A stretch of 64,000 nucleotides of DNA from the NCBI GenBank assembly GCA_032821775.1, contig JAVLRN010000001.1, positions 868,001 to 932,000 of the forward strand, in the 5' to 3' direction. The notes below the pieces were generated by a model, which searched no databases, was not told where the DNA came from, and saw nothing but the letters and a program-made list of their open reading frames with translations. A program made the position numbers and the translations under genes. Of this stretch, positions 11,400 to 25,841 are shown piece by piece; the stretch's first letter is position 1, and each line of letters opens with the position of its first letter. Origin of the DNA: Sanguinoderma infundibulare (lineage: Eukaryota; Basidiomycota; Agaricomycetes; Polyporales; Polyporaceae).

Positions 11400-11790
11400 A
11401 ACAATCCCTTTGTTATTATTTGTTATTCACATTCAAGGACCTCTAACATCAGTTTAATAGTCCCCTTGTTACTCTTTGTTATCTTTCTTGAACAAGTTTC
11501 TTTATTTCATAGCTTCAGCCACTCATCTTTGTTCTCAAAGTTTATATTCTTGCACTATGATTTAACAATACTGTGTACAATAACTTTCTTATTGTATATA
11601 ATACACTACTGGTCCTGTTTCTCTTATTTGATGTGCCTATCACTATCTATTGTCCACCAAGTTTCTATTGTCCCATAGATATATATAAACACCTGTACTT
11701 GCTACCTAGAGACCCTGTTTTGACCTCTTCTCAGTTGAGCTTTATTGTATATCTCACTTGCTTACCTCACTCAATATACCTTGTTTCCAG
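11400..11790 (+). repeat. Third, partial copy of the LTR-like repeat
   Basis: The segment around 11640-11760 (CTATTGTCCACC, ATATATATAAACACCTGTA, TTTTGACCTCTTCTCAGTTGAG) parallels 10880-10985 of the right arm in the same order and orientation, including the TATA box. Similarity fades toward both ends, so the limits are rough. Confidence 0.45.
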
Positions 11791-12029
11791 CCTCAAATAT
11801 ATTTTCATAGACATGATGCACCATGACAAGTACTGGTCAAAAGCTAGCCCATAATAAACAACTTCTTTGTTACACTCATCAGTGATAATTGATCAAGTGT
11901 GATTATATTCTGATTGTACTGAGCTTAAGCCTGATAAGCTTTTTGGAATAACAGAGATTAGCTCTATATGAGAGCTTCTCCATGTCTTTTATATGTGGCT
12001 ACTTAACACAACATCAGAAATTCCCAGGA

Positions 12030-12195
12030 GTTCTGACAGGTCTGACACAGATGTTTCAAATGTTTTCAGATGTTTTCAGATACTTTCAGACCCATTTCAG
12101 ACCTGTCAGAAGTCAGAGGTCAGAGGTGCAAACCCCCCCCCCCCCCTCAGACATTTTGAAATGGAAATGCACAGTGCGGTGACAGGTCTGACGAG
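12030..12195. repeat. TCTGACAGGT-type short repeats and a C homopolymer
   Basis: CTGACAGGTCTGAC occurs near 12036 and again near 12181, with an inverted CAGACCTGTCAG near 12098. Between them are repeated GTTTTCAGAT units and an uninterrupted run of about 14 C at 12127-12146. This may be the end of a small element or simple-sequence DNA. From 11850 to 13100 I see no gene. Confidence 0.35.
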
Positions 12196-13106
12196 GCCCA
12201 CAATGGCTTGGATGTCCCCTGCAAACACCCTCCAATGACGAAACTGGCGCATGACAGGCATCATCATCAGCAATGCTGGTCATCACTGTGCATCAATGTG
12301 CAAGCACCGACAAGCTCTCCAGTCCCTGCACATGGGCTGTGCTCTCCCAGACGGTTGCGCAAGAGCAATAATACCTCCTGCACCTCAAACCCTGGTGCTG
12401 CGAAGGGTAGGTGGCCGACGGTAGGTCGATGTCTGTGTTTTCGGCCTCTTAGGTGCCATAAGCGCCAAATATCCAGACATTCAGAACTCATGTGAATTAC
12501 TGATGAACATCAAATAAATAGAGTCACCAATGAGACTAGGCATGGTAAATTTCAATGCAGGGTGAGTTTAGGAATATACAATAGTAAGTGTGCACATTAG
12601 AAGGTGGCACAACAGCTGATAGTACTCATCAATGGCCAGGATAATGTGCAGGCAAATGAACAATATAGCAGGGAAGACTTGAGGCATTGCCCCAAAATTG
12701 CTATTGTACAAACAAGACCAAACCTGGAGGACCCGGAGCTCAACGCATACTAACACCAGTGAACTGACCAGTTAATGGCCCGTGGATCGAAGGTCAGTTA
12801 AATGACTTTATTGACTTTATTGACCTCCTGACGGACCTGACCTGATGCCTGCCAGCACTCCTCGTGGCCCTTTCGCGATGCTCCAATACACGGATGCTCC
12901 CCAGCATATATCCTGCATGATCAATTCCAGGATCTCTCCCAATTTAATGTTTGGGGAAGGCCGAAGGCCCTCCCACATAGGCCCAAGCCCGCTTCGATCA
13001 CCCTCACCGTGAACAGCATCGGGAATGCCTAATTAGGGTTGGTGCGGTAGAAACCCACACAGATGGCCCCTTACGTTACAAGACGAGTTTACATTACAGT
13101 CACCTG

Positions 13107-14455
13107 TTACAATGAGAAAACACCATGCTCCAATTGATCTTTCCATGTACTGCCTAACCCACCCTCCCCGCCATCAATGTCACTTGTATGAACCCTGCGT
13201 TGCACAACTATGCTGGGCACCAATGAGAATGCTCTGAGACGACCACTCTTGACAAGCCACGAAAACGCTTGATCGAGAGCCCGAGAGTGTAGGAATGGCG
13301 GATGAAGGAGATGCAGGAGCAGACGACGAACACCGGTATGGCTGAGGGCATAGGCATGGGTGCATTTCGGCGCAAAGGAAGGGTGTATCGTAGGGCTCGA
13401 GAAAACGCCTGGTGCTTCCAATGGCTGTCCAACGTCAATCAACGCTGGGTAGAATGATTCATTCGACCAACAGTGGCCTGGGTGTAATTAATCAGGTCTC
13501 TTGGATCCATGAAAACAATGGGAAACTTGCCTAAGAATACTACGTCCCAGTCAATTGGTAGGATGCGCCAGACGACCTGCAATCTTTCACGTATATCGCG
13601 CTCCATGTCGACGTCGTCTTCCAGAAACAGGGCAGCACCCCCCGAACGATTGACTTGGGCAGCGAACTGGGCAATCGCCATCACATGAGAATACCAGCAT
13701 GCGACCTTCGCCGGTGTTAACAGCATGTGGGCCGGTAAAGAAGGACTGAAGTCGACACCATCGGTATGATTCGCAACAGCACAAGTCAATGGTATGGTGG
13801 AGGGAGAAGGAGGGCTTGAAAGGTGATGGAAGCGCGAGTGTGAAGCCACCGGGAGTGGTTCCTCGTAAGTCGAGCTCGTGTTGGATCCGGTAGTAGCAGA
13901 CCTCCCGACAGCGAGCGGTGGCGTGCAAGGTACGGATACGACAGATGGCTGGGTGATGTTCAGGGGAAAAGTAGGGGGAGTCATGGAGTTCGGGGCATCA
14001 AAGTCAAGAGGCCATCCAAAGACAGACGTATTGTACTGCTGTCGAAGAAGTCGTACACAGTCAAGGGCCTCGTCTATGATTGGATCGTCGGGAGAGATGG
14101 CATCAATGTAGGTCCAGTTGAGCATAAGGGTATGTCGTAGTTGCTCCATGGCGGCACGGCGGTCAAGGCGCGTAGGACGAGAAATGACGAATATTTGTGA
14201 GAATACACCAAGAGTATCGTAGGGGCTTCCGCCCACTGGCCTCGGCGAAGTCGCAGATTGTTGGTCCAGGAGAGCGAAACGATAAGAGTCGAAGTCGTTG
14301 GACCCAGTCAATCGAAGAAGGCCAAAGGTCAAGAATTCGGATGAGCGACCGTGAAAGGTGGGGAGGATGTAAGTCGTGGATGCAAACAGACAGACCAGGA
14401 TAACGCCCAAGGCGGACATGAAATTCAGCTGTCGCCAAGTGCGCATGGCAAGCAT
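13107..14455 (-). CDS. GT25-like glycosyltransferase, type II membrane protein
   Basis: Exons 14455-13531 and 13477-13107 give 431 residues. The N-terminus has one hydrophobic segment (about residues 13-33), suggesting a signal anchor and a Golgi/ER lumenal enzyme. FVISRPTRLDRR (about 88-100) and ALFLEDDVD (about 277-285, acidic metal-site motif) fit the GT25/LPS-glycosyltransferase fold, and FLGHCWSNESFY plus LHPSFAPKCTHAYALS-like sequence (IHPSFAPKCTHAYALS here) continue the domain. The intron is GC-AG: the GC donor is required to keep FLGHCWS in frame. Several N-x-S/T sites occur in the lumenal part. The sugar and acceptor are unknown. Divergent from UTP18, 276 bp apart. Confidence 0.85.
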
Positions 14456-14731
14456 GAAGAGGCAAGAGACGGATCAAGGGACCCCTGCAATTTCAAAGCA
14501 AGGTAGAAGAAGCCTGTACGGTAGAGCGCAAAGTGGGAGTTCAGTGGCAAGTTCAAGGCCTAGGCTGGCCAGCGCACCTTGCATCAAACCAACCGGGCAG
14601 GATCGGCCCGTACACGTCGGGAACCAAAAGAAATTTCGGGCGCCATACGATCCTCACCAGTCCTCACCGCCTCTACAACCTCTCCTCTCTCCGACTCCCC
14701 CACCACCTCCACTCTTCTAATCGACCCCACG
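14456..14731. promoter_or_regulatory. Divergent intergenic region between the glycosyltransferase and UTP18
   Basis: 276 bp separate the two start codons, so both promoters must lie here. The UTP18-proximal half is pyrimidine-rich (CCTCTCCTCTCTCCG near 14683), common before fungal transcription starts. No clear TATA box is seen. Confidence 0.5.
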
Positions 14732-16446
14732 ATGGGAAAGCACACACGGAAGAAGCAGAAGGTTTCCGACGACGTCGAAGTCCAGCCTTTAGGTGCGCTT
14801 AGGGACCGGGCGCCCAAAGACGAGGACGAGGTTCGCCTCGAAAGCCTTGTCTTCGGCCCAGCCGAAGAACCTGTCGGCCCGGTCCTTTTCGGCGAACTCG
14901 ACTTCATCGAGGACGTCGATGTCGGACCTCAAACGAGGACAAGTCGAAAGCCGCCCGCATGGACCGACTCCGATGACACCGGCCTCGAGGTCTCCCTTGC
15001 TACGGACAAGCGACGGCGCAAACTACGGAGCACATTAATCGAAGACACCATAGACGGTCGTGATTACGAACGTCGCCTCCGACGGCAATTCGAGAAAACA
15101 AATCCTACGCCGGACTGGGCGACTAGTGCTCGGAAACGGCTGGATGCCCCCACAGGCAAGCGTAGGCGAACATCCGAAGCGGAAGAGGAAGGGGATCGGG
15201 AAGGTGCGGAGCTGGAGTTGGATACTCTACTGTCAGGGACAAAGTCTGTCCTTGACGGACGCCGTTCCAAGGTTCTGCCACAGAGCATCCTCGCGATTGA
15301 ACGGTTGCGCGACGTGAACCTCTCCTCAAAGGCCGAAGGAGAGATCAGGGTTGTGCAATTCCATCCTTCCCCGCGGGTTCCCGTTCTTCTTACTGCCGGC
15401 TCAGATCGACGGTTGCGCCTGTATAACGTAGGTGATTAACCGTCTGTATCGTATCATATCCTGAGCGAGCCTCTACGCAGGTCGACGGCCATACAAACCC
15501 TCACCTCCAAACTCTGCATATCCCCGCTCTTCCTTTCTCCAATGCTGTCTTCCACCCCGGTGGCACCTCCGTTCTCCTCACGGGTCCTAGACCGTTCTAT
15601 TACACGTACGATCTAGAGACTGGCAACACACAACGTTCTCCCCGTGGGCTGTGGGGCACAACCTTTGGGAGCAACAATCAAGCTACTCAGGATGGAAGCA
15701 TGGAGGTGTGTGCTTTCAATGCAACAGGCTCCGTTCTCGCGGTCGCTGGTCGCAGAGGGCACGTGCACCTCGTCGACTGGCGCAGTGGAGGTGGACAGGT
15801 TGTAGGCAGCGTGAAGATGAATGCGGGTGCCAAGTCCCTTTGGTGGTCGGGAGAAGAGCTATTAACCCTCGGGGAAGATTCGGAGGTGTACGTGTGGGAC
15901 GTTGGTCAACGCATGTGCGTCCGACGCTGGAAGGATGATGGCGGGTACGGCAGTCAGGTGTTGGGTGGGGATCAATCAGGGAGGTATTTAGCCATTGGGT
16001 AAGTCAGAACTGTTGCATTACAGCGTTCGCGGGCCTGACGTCATGAAGTTCGAAGGTCGGTTTCGTCAATGTCTACGGGTCAGATGCCGTGCAAGGCAGC
16101 GTAAACCAGCCAAAGCCACTCAAAGCTCTCGGTAATCTGACGACAACGATCACCTCATTGCGGTTCAACCACGACTCTCAACTGCTCGCCATCGCAAGCA
16201 ATGTGAAGAAAGATCAGATGCGTTTGGTGTGTATTGCTTCCATAATCGTTGTATGAAAGATCGCCAATTATTCAAAATCAGGTCCATTTGCCTTCCCTCA
16301 CTGCATTCTCTAATTGGCCAACATCCAGCACTCCGTTAGGGCATGTGACGAGCGTGGATTTCTCAGCGCAAAGCGACTATGTGGCAATAGGCAACAGTCG
16401 AGGACGGGTACTGTTGTATCACCTACAGGATTTCAGTGCATTGTAG
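14732..16446 (+). CDS. UTP18: U3 snoRNP protein Utp18 (WD40)
   Basis: Exons 14732-15427, 15481-15998, 16049-16226 and 16282-16446 give 518 residues. The N-terminal 200 residues are charged with basic nuclear-type patches (KHTRKKQK, KRRRKLR, KRRR), then a beta-propeller begins at VVQFHPSPRVPVLLTAGSD. SSU-processome features include FHPGGTSVLLTGPRPFYYTY and a last repeat ending SRGRVLLYHLQDF. The usual role is 18S rRNA maturation in the nucleolus. All introns are 50-55 nt GT-AG. The start chosen is MGKHTRKKQK; the frame stays open upstream to 14579 but that part lies in the promoter and looks non-coding. The stop lies 37 bp from the stop of TRS33. Confidence 0.93.
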
Positions 16447-16483
16447 TTTGCCATATCCATTTAATTCAGGCGACTATGAACGG

Positions 16484-17432
16484 TTACGAGCCCTTGGGCA
16501 GCTTGACTTGGAAAGTACCTACGGCGGGATGACTCTCAATCAAGGCACCAAACTTAACACACACCAGGCAAACTTACATTGTGGCAAGACGGTAACTTCA
16601 GGAACCACCGTAGCTTGGAATCCAAGCCTGGCCAGTGCGCCACGGATGATCCCCGCAGGCATAGCGACGTACTGCAGGCACGTGAGCCCTCCTCGCGCGA
16701 ACGGGGAGCAATGGACGGAACGCACTACTTTTGCTCGTTTGAGCGACTCTGCACGACCTTCCCACCCAGAGATACGAGTTAAGGGTTTAAACGAGTTGTC
16801 TTGAAGAACATACACGCCCTGAATGGGCTTGAGAAAGACTAGTTAAAGAGCAAAGGTATGGACGTACTCGGTGGTTTGTTCTTAAGTTATCTACCTGCTT
16901 TTCCCAACAAGTGTTCCACAGATCTTTGCATATGAACTTGATTGCGTCCAAAGTATCCAAGAAAAGGCCACGCTCGTGACACAAACTTCGGTGATCTTAG
17001 AGAAGAAGGTAGGTTCGTGTTGGTGCACACATACCGCTCAGCAATATTTGCTCCGACATGCATCCCAATAGCGTCCAGCCGGGCGCGGAGCTCATCCTCA
17101 TCCTCCTCTTTCCCATCCTTCGCTGTCGAATTACGAGATGCATCGCTGCCAAAAGAGTCTCGGAGTTGACTTTTCTTGAGGGCGGGGAGCGCAGGGGCAG
17201 TGGGGGGCATGAGACCAGCATCCACCAACTCTTTCTCCACCTTCTTCGCACGAGCTGTTGCAACAACGGAAGAAGCTCGTAGGGTATTGACCATCTCGAT
17301 CACGAAGTAGTCCATGGCTGCACCGTCGACATAGCGGGGAGGCGGATCTGCGACGGCAGCAAGGGAGGGGACAGAGGAAGTAGATGAGCTTGGGCGATTT
17401 GTTGGGTTTTGGAAGGAGCTTCTTGAGGACAT
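16484..17432 (-). CDS. TRS33: TRAPP complex subunit Trs33/TRAPPC6
   Basis: Exons 17432-17035, 16985-16868, 16818-16578 and 16518-16484 give 263 residues. Family blocks are clear: MDYFVIEMVNTL near residue 36, LDAIGMHVGANIAERLCHER, FLDTLDAIKFICKDLW, VDNLRTNHRGVYVLQDNSF, PAGIIRGALARLGF and the end LPQCTFQVKLPKGS. The protein is a Bet3-superfamily core of the TRAPP tether that activates Rab GTPases in ER-Golgi traffic. A Ser-rich N-terminal extension and an acidic insert (KEEDEDELRA) make it longer than yeast or human copies. The start MSSRSS is preferred; a longer in-frame start at 17576 would run into the shared promoter. The last exon is only 35 nt. Confidence 0.93.
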
Positions 17433-17607
17433 GGCTGCCGGTCTCGAATGCAGAGGCCGGATACGGACGAGTGGAGGTGAGAGACGAGCAGAGGGAGGAC
17501 AGTGGTGGCCAGGAAGTGAGTAGACGATGACGCCCGTCGACTGGCAAGTTGGGGTTTGCCATCGACTCTCATCCATCTGTCATCGCACTTGTCCGCCGTC
17601 TACCACG
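17433..17607. promoter_or_regulatory. Divergent promoter between TRS33 and UBR1
   Basis: Only 175 bp separate the two ATGs, so the promoters must overlap or share elements. No TATA box is evident. Confidence 0.5.
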
Positions 17608-20600
17608 ATGAGCAGCCTTAGCTCCTTCTTTCCTTCGAGGCTTTTAGGCTCTATACACTCTAACCCTCGTGATCGACAGACGGATCCTCTTTCTCGTCTC
17701 CGTTTCACCCTGGAGACCATGCCCGGCTCGAGGAAGTACAACTTCACTGCAGCCACAAGAGCGGAGATCCTCGCAGAACTTTACGACGCTTTCTGGGGTT
17801 CCTATGCTCACCTCTTCCTGCCCAACTCCAATTCGTCTCTTCCCCTCCATGCCACTCTCAGCGAGGTCCAGGCCAGTGTGGGGCAATTCAAGGAACCCCA
17901 AGTCGTGGTGGGTAGGCCATGCGGTTACATCTTCAAGAAAGGCGAGAGCTGCTTTCGTTGCAAGTGAGTGCCTTCATTTACCCCGCCGTGCCGTGGCGCT
18001 CAAAGTTGGCATCTAGGGATTGCGCACTCGATGATAGCTGCGTCCTCTGTTCACGTTGCTTTGAAGCTACCGACCATACGGACCACAACGTCAGTTTCTT
18101 CATCGCTCAGCAGCCCGGCGGTTGCTGTGATTGTGGAGACGTCGAGGCATGGCGTCGACCCATCAACTGTCCCTGTCATCCCTATGCCCTCGAGACCGCT
18201 GAATACATCTCTTCGTTCGAATCTCGGACCCTACTCAACACTCCACGCGCTCACCCAAAGACACTAACTGGCCTCGACATTCCTCCAGTCAAGAACTATC
18301 CCTATAGAGTCTCCGTCCCCCCTGAGCTCAGGGAAAGCATTGGTCGCACGATAGGTTACGCCATCGACTTCGTCCTCGACACTCTCGATTCCTCTCCGGA
18401 CGAGACCATAGTTCCTGTCAGTGAAACGGACCTCCGCCTGCAGCCCTCTGGAGACCCCCTCATGCACGATCTATTCGCCGTTGTCATATGGAATGACGAC
18501 AAGCATTCCTTTGACGAAGTCATCGAGCTTCTCCACGATACTACCACCCGCTCTCGCGAGGAGGCCGCTCAAGTGGCTGATCGAATTGACGAGCATGGTC
18601 GCGACATCATCGAGATGTCTACCAACAGTGCTCGCTTGCTCGAGATCGCCCAGGCCGTCGCTCAAATTGACTTGGGGGTCACCGTTCGTCGAGCGTTCGA
18701 CACGTTCCGCGAGCAGGTTTCCGCCGTCATCATCGAATGGCTCTTGGATCTCACACGCAGCCGACTTAGCTCGGACACCCTCATTCTCCGCGAGATTCTT
18801 GCAGCAGAACTCCTCTCTCCTCGACGGAACTCTTCACTCCTCTCTGCCCAGGATCCCAGTCGCGTGTTGCCGGATATCCATGAGCCTACTAGGCTTGACT
18901 GGCTCTTCCTCTACCACGCTCGCCTATGGAAGAAACCCCGTTTGAACCTTAAGGAGATTTATGCGTCTCTCCTGACCTTGAGCCATGAGCACAAACTAGG
19001 AATAGGTGAGTCTTTCTTTCTTCCAAAATCATTCGATAAAACTAACTGCTCGTAGCATCTCACTTCGCCAGCGTGTATCATCGTATAATCGATGCCTATC
19101 TGCTCAGCGACCGTGAGGCCGAAACCTCCATCAAATACTTCGCTCTCCAGCTCTTCACCGTTGCATCCGTCGCGCTGTATATCGTACGGCATCACAACAT
19201 CGTTTCGCGCCTCCTCGCTATCATTTCCGCCTTCTTCACGAACCAGATTCAAGAGAAACGCATCATATTCCCTCCAAATCCGGACGCAGAGCTTGACGTC
19301 GATACGTTTCCGTTCAAGTCGAAGCGCTTCATGCCCGTCTTCAGTGACCTACGGTATCTTTGCCACAACGAACCCGTCCAGCAACTGATTGCCCACAACC
19401 ACGAATTCATCAGCCAGTTCGCAAAGACCTGCCAAATCTTCATGTGCATCAACCCCAACAAACGTGCTGCCTCTAGTCACGTTGAATACGAAACAGATGC
19501 GTGGATTAGCGTCTTCAACGTAACACTCTCGCTTTCCCGGGTCATCAAGGTGTATGGAGAGGCCTACTCGAAGGCCACCGTAGGGGAGCTAGTCGCCGCC
19601 ATCAACACCGTAATGCACCACATCCTTATGTGTATCACTGTTGTCGATGAGCGACGTGATATGACGCGCTTCCCGCCCGTCGAGTTTCACGAAGTGGTCT
19701 ATGGGGAAACGACATACAAGATCATCAACTTCGATGTCATGGACGGCTCGATCAGCTTCCATCACTCCCTACAATGGCTCCTTGCCGAACTTTTCAAGCA
19801 TGTCGATATCCTGGATGAGTCTTCGTTGAAGACAGTTGGTCTTCCAAGTCTTAAGGATGTCTGTCTCAACAAGGCGAGCGAGGAGGCGATGCTCACTATC
19901 ATAGACTACCCGTTGCGAGGTCTGTGTTATATCAGTTTACTCTCCAATAAATGCTCACAACATGCCCAGTTCTCGCGATGATTGCACAGATCCGAACAGG
20001 CCTTTGGGTTCGCAACGGGTTTGCCATCCGCGGACAGCTTCTACACTACCGGGACTTCATGCTGCGAGAGCTTTGCTACGATCAAGACTTGTTCATTCTC
20101 CAGACTGCTCTTGTCGTACTCGATCCGAACACCGTCATTGTCAGCATGCTCGACCGCTTCCAGCTCCTCGGGTATTTCTCGGGCGCCACACTCCATCCTT
20201 CCTACGACACATCCCACCTTTCTGGAATGGTCGAGGAGTTTCTCTATGTCCTTGTCACCATCCTTACCGAGAGCGCAAGTGCGACGAAGATGCCTCTGGC
20301 TGTCGCTGTGCGGCGAGAGATCGTTCATGCTCTCGCTGTTGGCCCTTGCACATTTACGGACCTAGTCAAACGTGTTGCGGAGCGGATGGTAGATGATGTC
20401 TGTTTCGAACGCGTTCTCAAAGAGGTAGCGAACTTCAAACCCCCAGAGTCGACAGCGGACTTCGGGACCTACGAGTTGAAGGATGAAGTTTACGATGAGG
20501 TGAATCCCTTTTTCTATCACTACACCCGCAACAAGCGCGAGGAGGTCGAGCTCGTCCTTCGCAACCGGCTGCGGAAGAAGCTAGGTATCCAAGACCCCGT

Positions 20601-23338
20601 GGTTGTTCCCAAACCCCTCAGCATTGTCCAGGGACCTTTCGTCACTCTACCCTCCTCGTTCGAGTCCGAGGTACTGGTGCAGATCTTCTTCTACGGCATC
20701 TACAACATCATTACCCTCACTGACGCCTCTGGCGCTGCCCCACCGTCTGCGGAAGCAATTCTCGACCAAGTGCTCCACCTCACCATGGTCGCCTCTGTCG
20801 AGAGGCCTCAAGTGTTCAGTGGGCTCGCAGTCTACAAGACCTACGAGGAGGGCAAGACACTGCTTGAGATACTCTGTACATTCGAGTATCACGAGAAGTA
20901 CCCCGCATACAAGGCCCGCGTTCAATGGGTCCTTGATCAGATGGCCAAGCACCAACCGACCGAGGTCAATGGCTGTCGTCGAGCTCCCGACGCATCGCAA
21001 CCGGATACGGAGGACCCCAACGAAGCAAAGAAGCGCGCCGCGAAGGCTAGACAAGAGGCCATCATGCGACAGATGAAAGCCCAGCAAGCCAGCTTCGCTG
21101 TGAACTTCGAGGACATCGACGACGAGGAAGACGAGGAGCTTACCGATACCCCTGAAACGCCTGTCTCGTACGGAACATGTATTGTATGCCAGGAGGAGCT
21201 CAACAGCTTGAAGTCGTTCGGATCCCTTGGCTTCGTCCAACCGACCAGACATCTTCGTCGTCACCCTGACGGCCATCAATCGTACACGAACGAGGCCTTA
21301 ACCTGTCCCGAATCTCTTGATAGGGTCCCATCACAAGCCACCGAGGTTGCGTTCCCTCCACCAAGTACAGATGTCAAGGCGGCGAGACGTATCCACGGGA
21401 CAAGCTTCGATGCCTTCCCGTCTCCGTTCACTCGTTTCGGCCTCCACGCATCCATCTGTAGCCACATGATGCACCTCGATTGCTTCACTGTGTACAGTGG
21501 GTCCATCCGCCAACGTCACCGCAACCAGGCTACTCGAAACCATCCCGAAAGCATCCCTCGCAAGGAGTACATCTGTCCTCTTTGCAAGAGCTTAGGCAAC
21601 GTCATTCTTCCTGTAGTCGCGTCGAAACCACCAGAAGTGAACTCCACACCGTTCCCAGACTGGATTCGGGCCGCCGGCATCAGTATCCTAAAATCGAAGC
21701 CCGATCCTATCCTCGAGTCCTTGCAGTTCCGAACAGGAACTGGCGAGTTCGTGTTCTGGACTGCGCAGGATTCTGCGTATCAATCTCACCTACGAGTCGT
21801 TGATCGACCAGACAGCACGGAACTACACAAGATGGTCGATACCGTGATGGTAGTGGCCAAGAACATATCGCAACAGTCTAGGCACTTGCGGGAACGCACC
21901 GAACCCGACTCCGGTGAGCGTGGCGCAGGCATGTACCTCCCGGAGGAACTTGTGGGGTACACGGTGTCTGCGTTGGAAGTCGCTCTACGTGGACAAGGCA
22001 TCCCAGGCAAGACGGTCGCGGATAGTGTCACCGACTCACAATATCGTATGGTCCGCGGCTTGCTGACTTGCTTGACGAAGCTGGTCTCTTTGAACTTCAA
22101 AGGGAGGCCGGATGAGGGGCGGGAGGCCGTCCGTCAGGCGATCATCAAGCGGCTGCTGCCTGAATGGAGTCGAACATCCTTCACTTCCTTTTCTCATCCC
22201 CTCCTTCTTCGAGATCCTTTCACTGTCCTCGTCGAAACCGCTGCCGTCGCGCCCGACATGCTCAGGCACGTTCTCATCCTTACGTACTACGCATACCTCG
22301 CTCGCACGGTTGTTGGCCTTGTATACACCCTCAACAAGAGCAGAAGCGGCCAGACAACCGTTGTCGAAGCACGGAAGTATGGCGATGTATTCGGCGACAC
22401 TCGAATGTTCTTCATGTCTGTGGTCCGCCACTCCCCCATCTTTGAACAAGCGGCTGATGGCGTCTTCTTGTCATTTGGCGAGGCCCGCATAGAGCAGCTG
22501 CTTTACACCTTCACACTCCCCTTCCTGCGACGAGCTTTAATCCTCTGCCGTTCTGCGTTACCAATCGCCTTTACCGCACCATCGGACCTGGATCCTGCCG
22601 CATGCGAGTACCGCCGACTGTTGCAGATCATGGAGATTCCCCCGCTCGCTGACCTCCCAAAGCATGACACTCTTCAGAACGCTCTCTCTGGGTGGTGTGC
22701 ACATTATGGCCACTCACAAGCGGCATCTCAGCTGAACTGCGGTGTCATGCTCGAATACCCCCTCGTCTATCGCCTCGCCCGTCTCCCACTTGTCCTTGAC
22801 CATCTCTATCTAGACCAGGACAAGACGATGTTCTGTTCGCGGTGCAAGACTGTTCCACTCGACGCGGCGATCTGTCTCTTCTGTGGGACGGTATGCTGCT
22901 TCCAGAGTCACTGTTGCATGGAGTTTGATCACCAGAGTCGCGGGGAATGTAACATGCACACACGAGAGTGAGTAGAGGCCAACGAATTCATCACTACTCT
23001 AAAATATTTAACCGAGTTTTAGGTGTTCTGGGCCTGTCGGGCTCTACTTCCTTGTCAAACGCTGCTCTTTGTTGTACCTGTACGCGAACAACGGCGCATT
23101 CGGGCAGTCGCCGTACCTCGATGTTCATGGAGAAGTTGACGTGTCAATGAGGTACGAACATCGTTGGCGGACAAATAGAAAATTAGCTGAGTTCATAACT
23201 AGGCGTGGACGGCGACAATACCTGCACCATTCGCGATGGGAAGAAGTGCACAAGATTTGGCTGGCGCATGGAATACCAACGTTAATTGCGCGACGGCTAG
23301 AAGGGACGGTTGACAACGGGGGTTGGGAGACCTTATGA
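17608..23338 (+). CDS. UBR1: E3 ubiquitin ligase Ubr1, N-recognin
   Basis: Exons 17608-17963, 18017-19005, 19056-19919, 19970-22967, 23023-23151 and 23203-23338 give 1823 residues, near the yeast Ubr1 length. A UBR box (GRPCGYIFKKGESCFRC, then C/H pairs ending GGCCDCGD) lies at about 105-180. A ClpS-like type-2 N-degron domain (FAVVIWNDDKHSFDEVI) lies at about 268-330. A RING-H2 split by a long linker (CIVCQEEL at about 1139; SHMMHLDC and CPLCK near 1235-1275) and a C-terminal Cys/His cap (CSRCK, CLFCG, HTREC) complete the ligase. It recognises destabilising N-terminal residues and ubiquitinates substrates with an E2. Introns are 50-55 nt. An alternative start is MPGSRKY at 17719. The stop faces the synthetase stop across 80 bp. 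Confidence 0.96.
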
Positions 23339-23418
23339 TGTAGGAACAGCAGTCTCCGATGCATTATAAATTATAAGCGACAGTACTTATGTACCCTACT
23401 AGTACTACACTCTACGCG

Positions 23419-25841
<2,423 letters not shown>

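Noticed and set aside
12945..12975. Small GC-rich hairpin (GAAGGCC/GGCCCTCC-like)
   Set aside because: Short imperfect palindrome with no nearby gene to act on.
14579..14731. Upstream in-frame extension of UTP18
   Set aside because: Lies in the divergent promoter and encodes Ser/Thr/Arg-rich sequence unlike the conserved basic N-terminus beginning MGKHTRKK.
17433..17576. Upstream start for TRS33 (MDESRW)
   Set aside because: Would nearly abut the UBR1 start and add 48 residues absent from the family.
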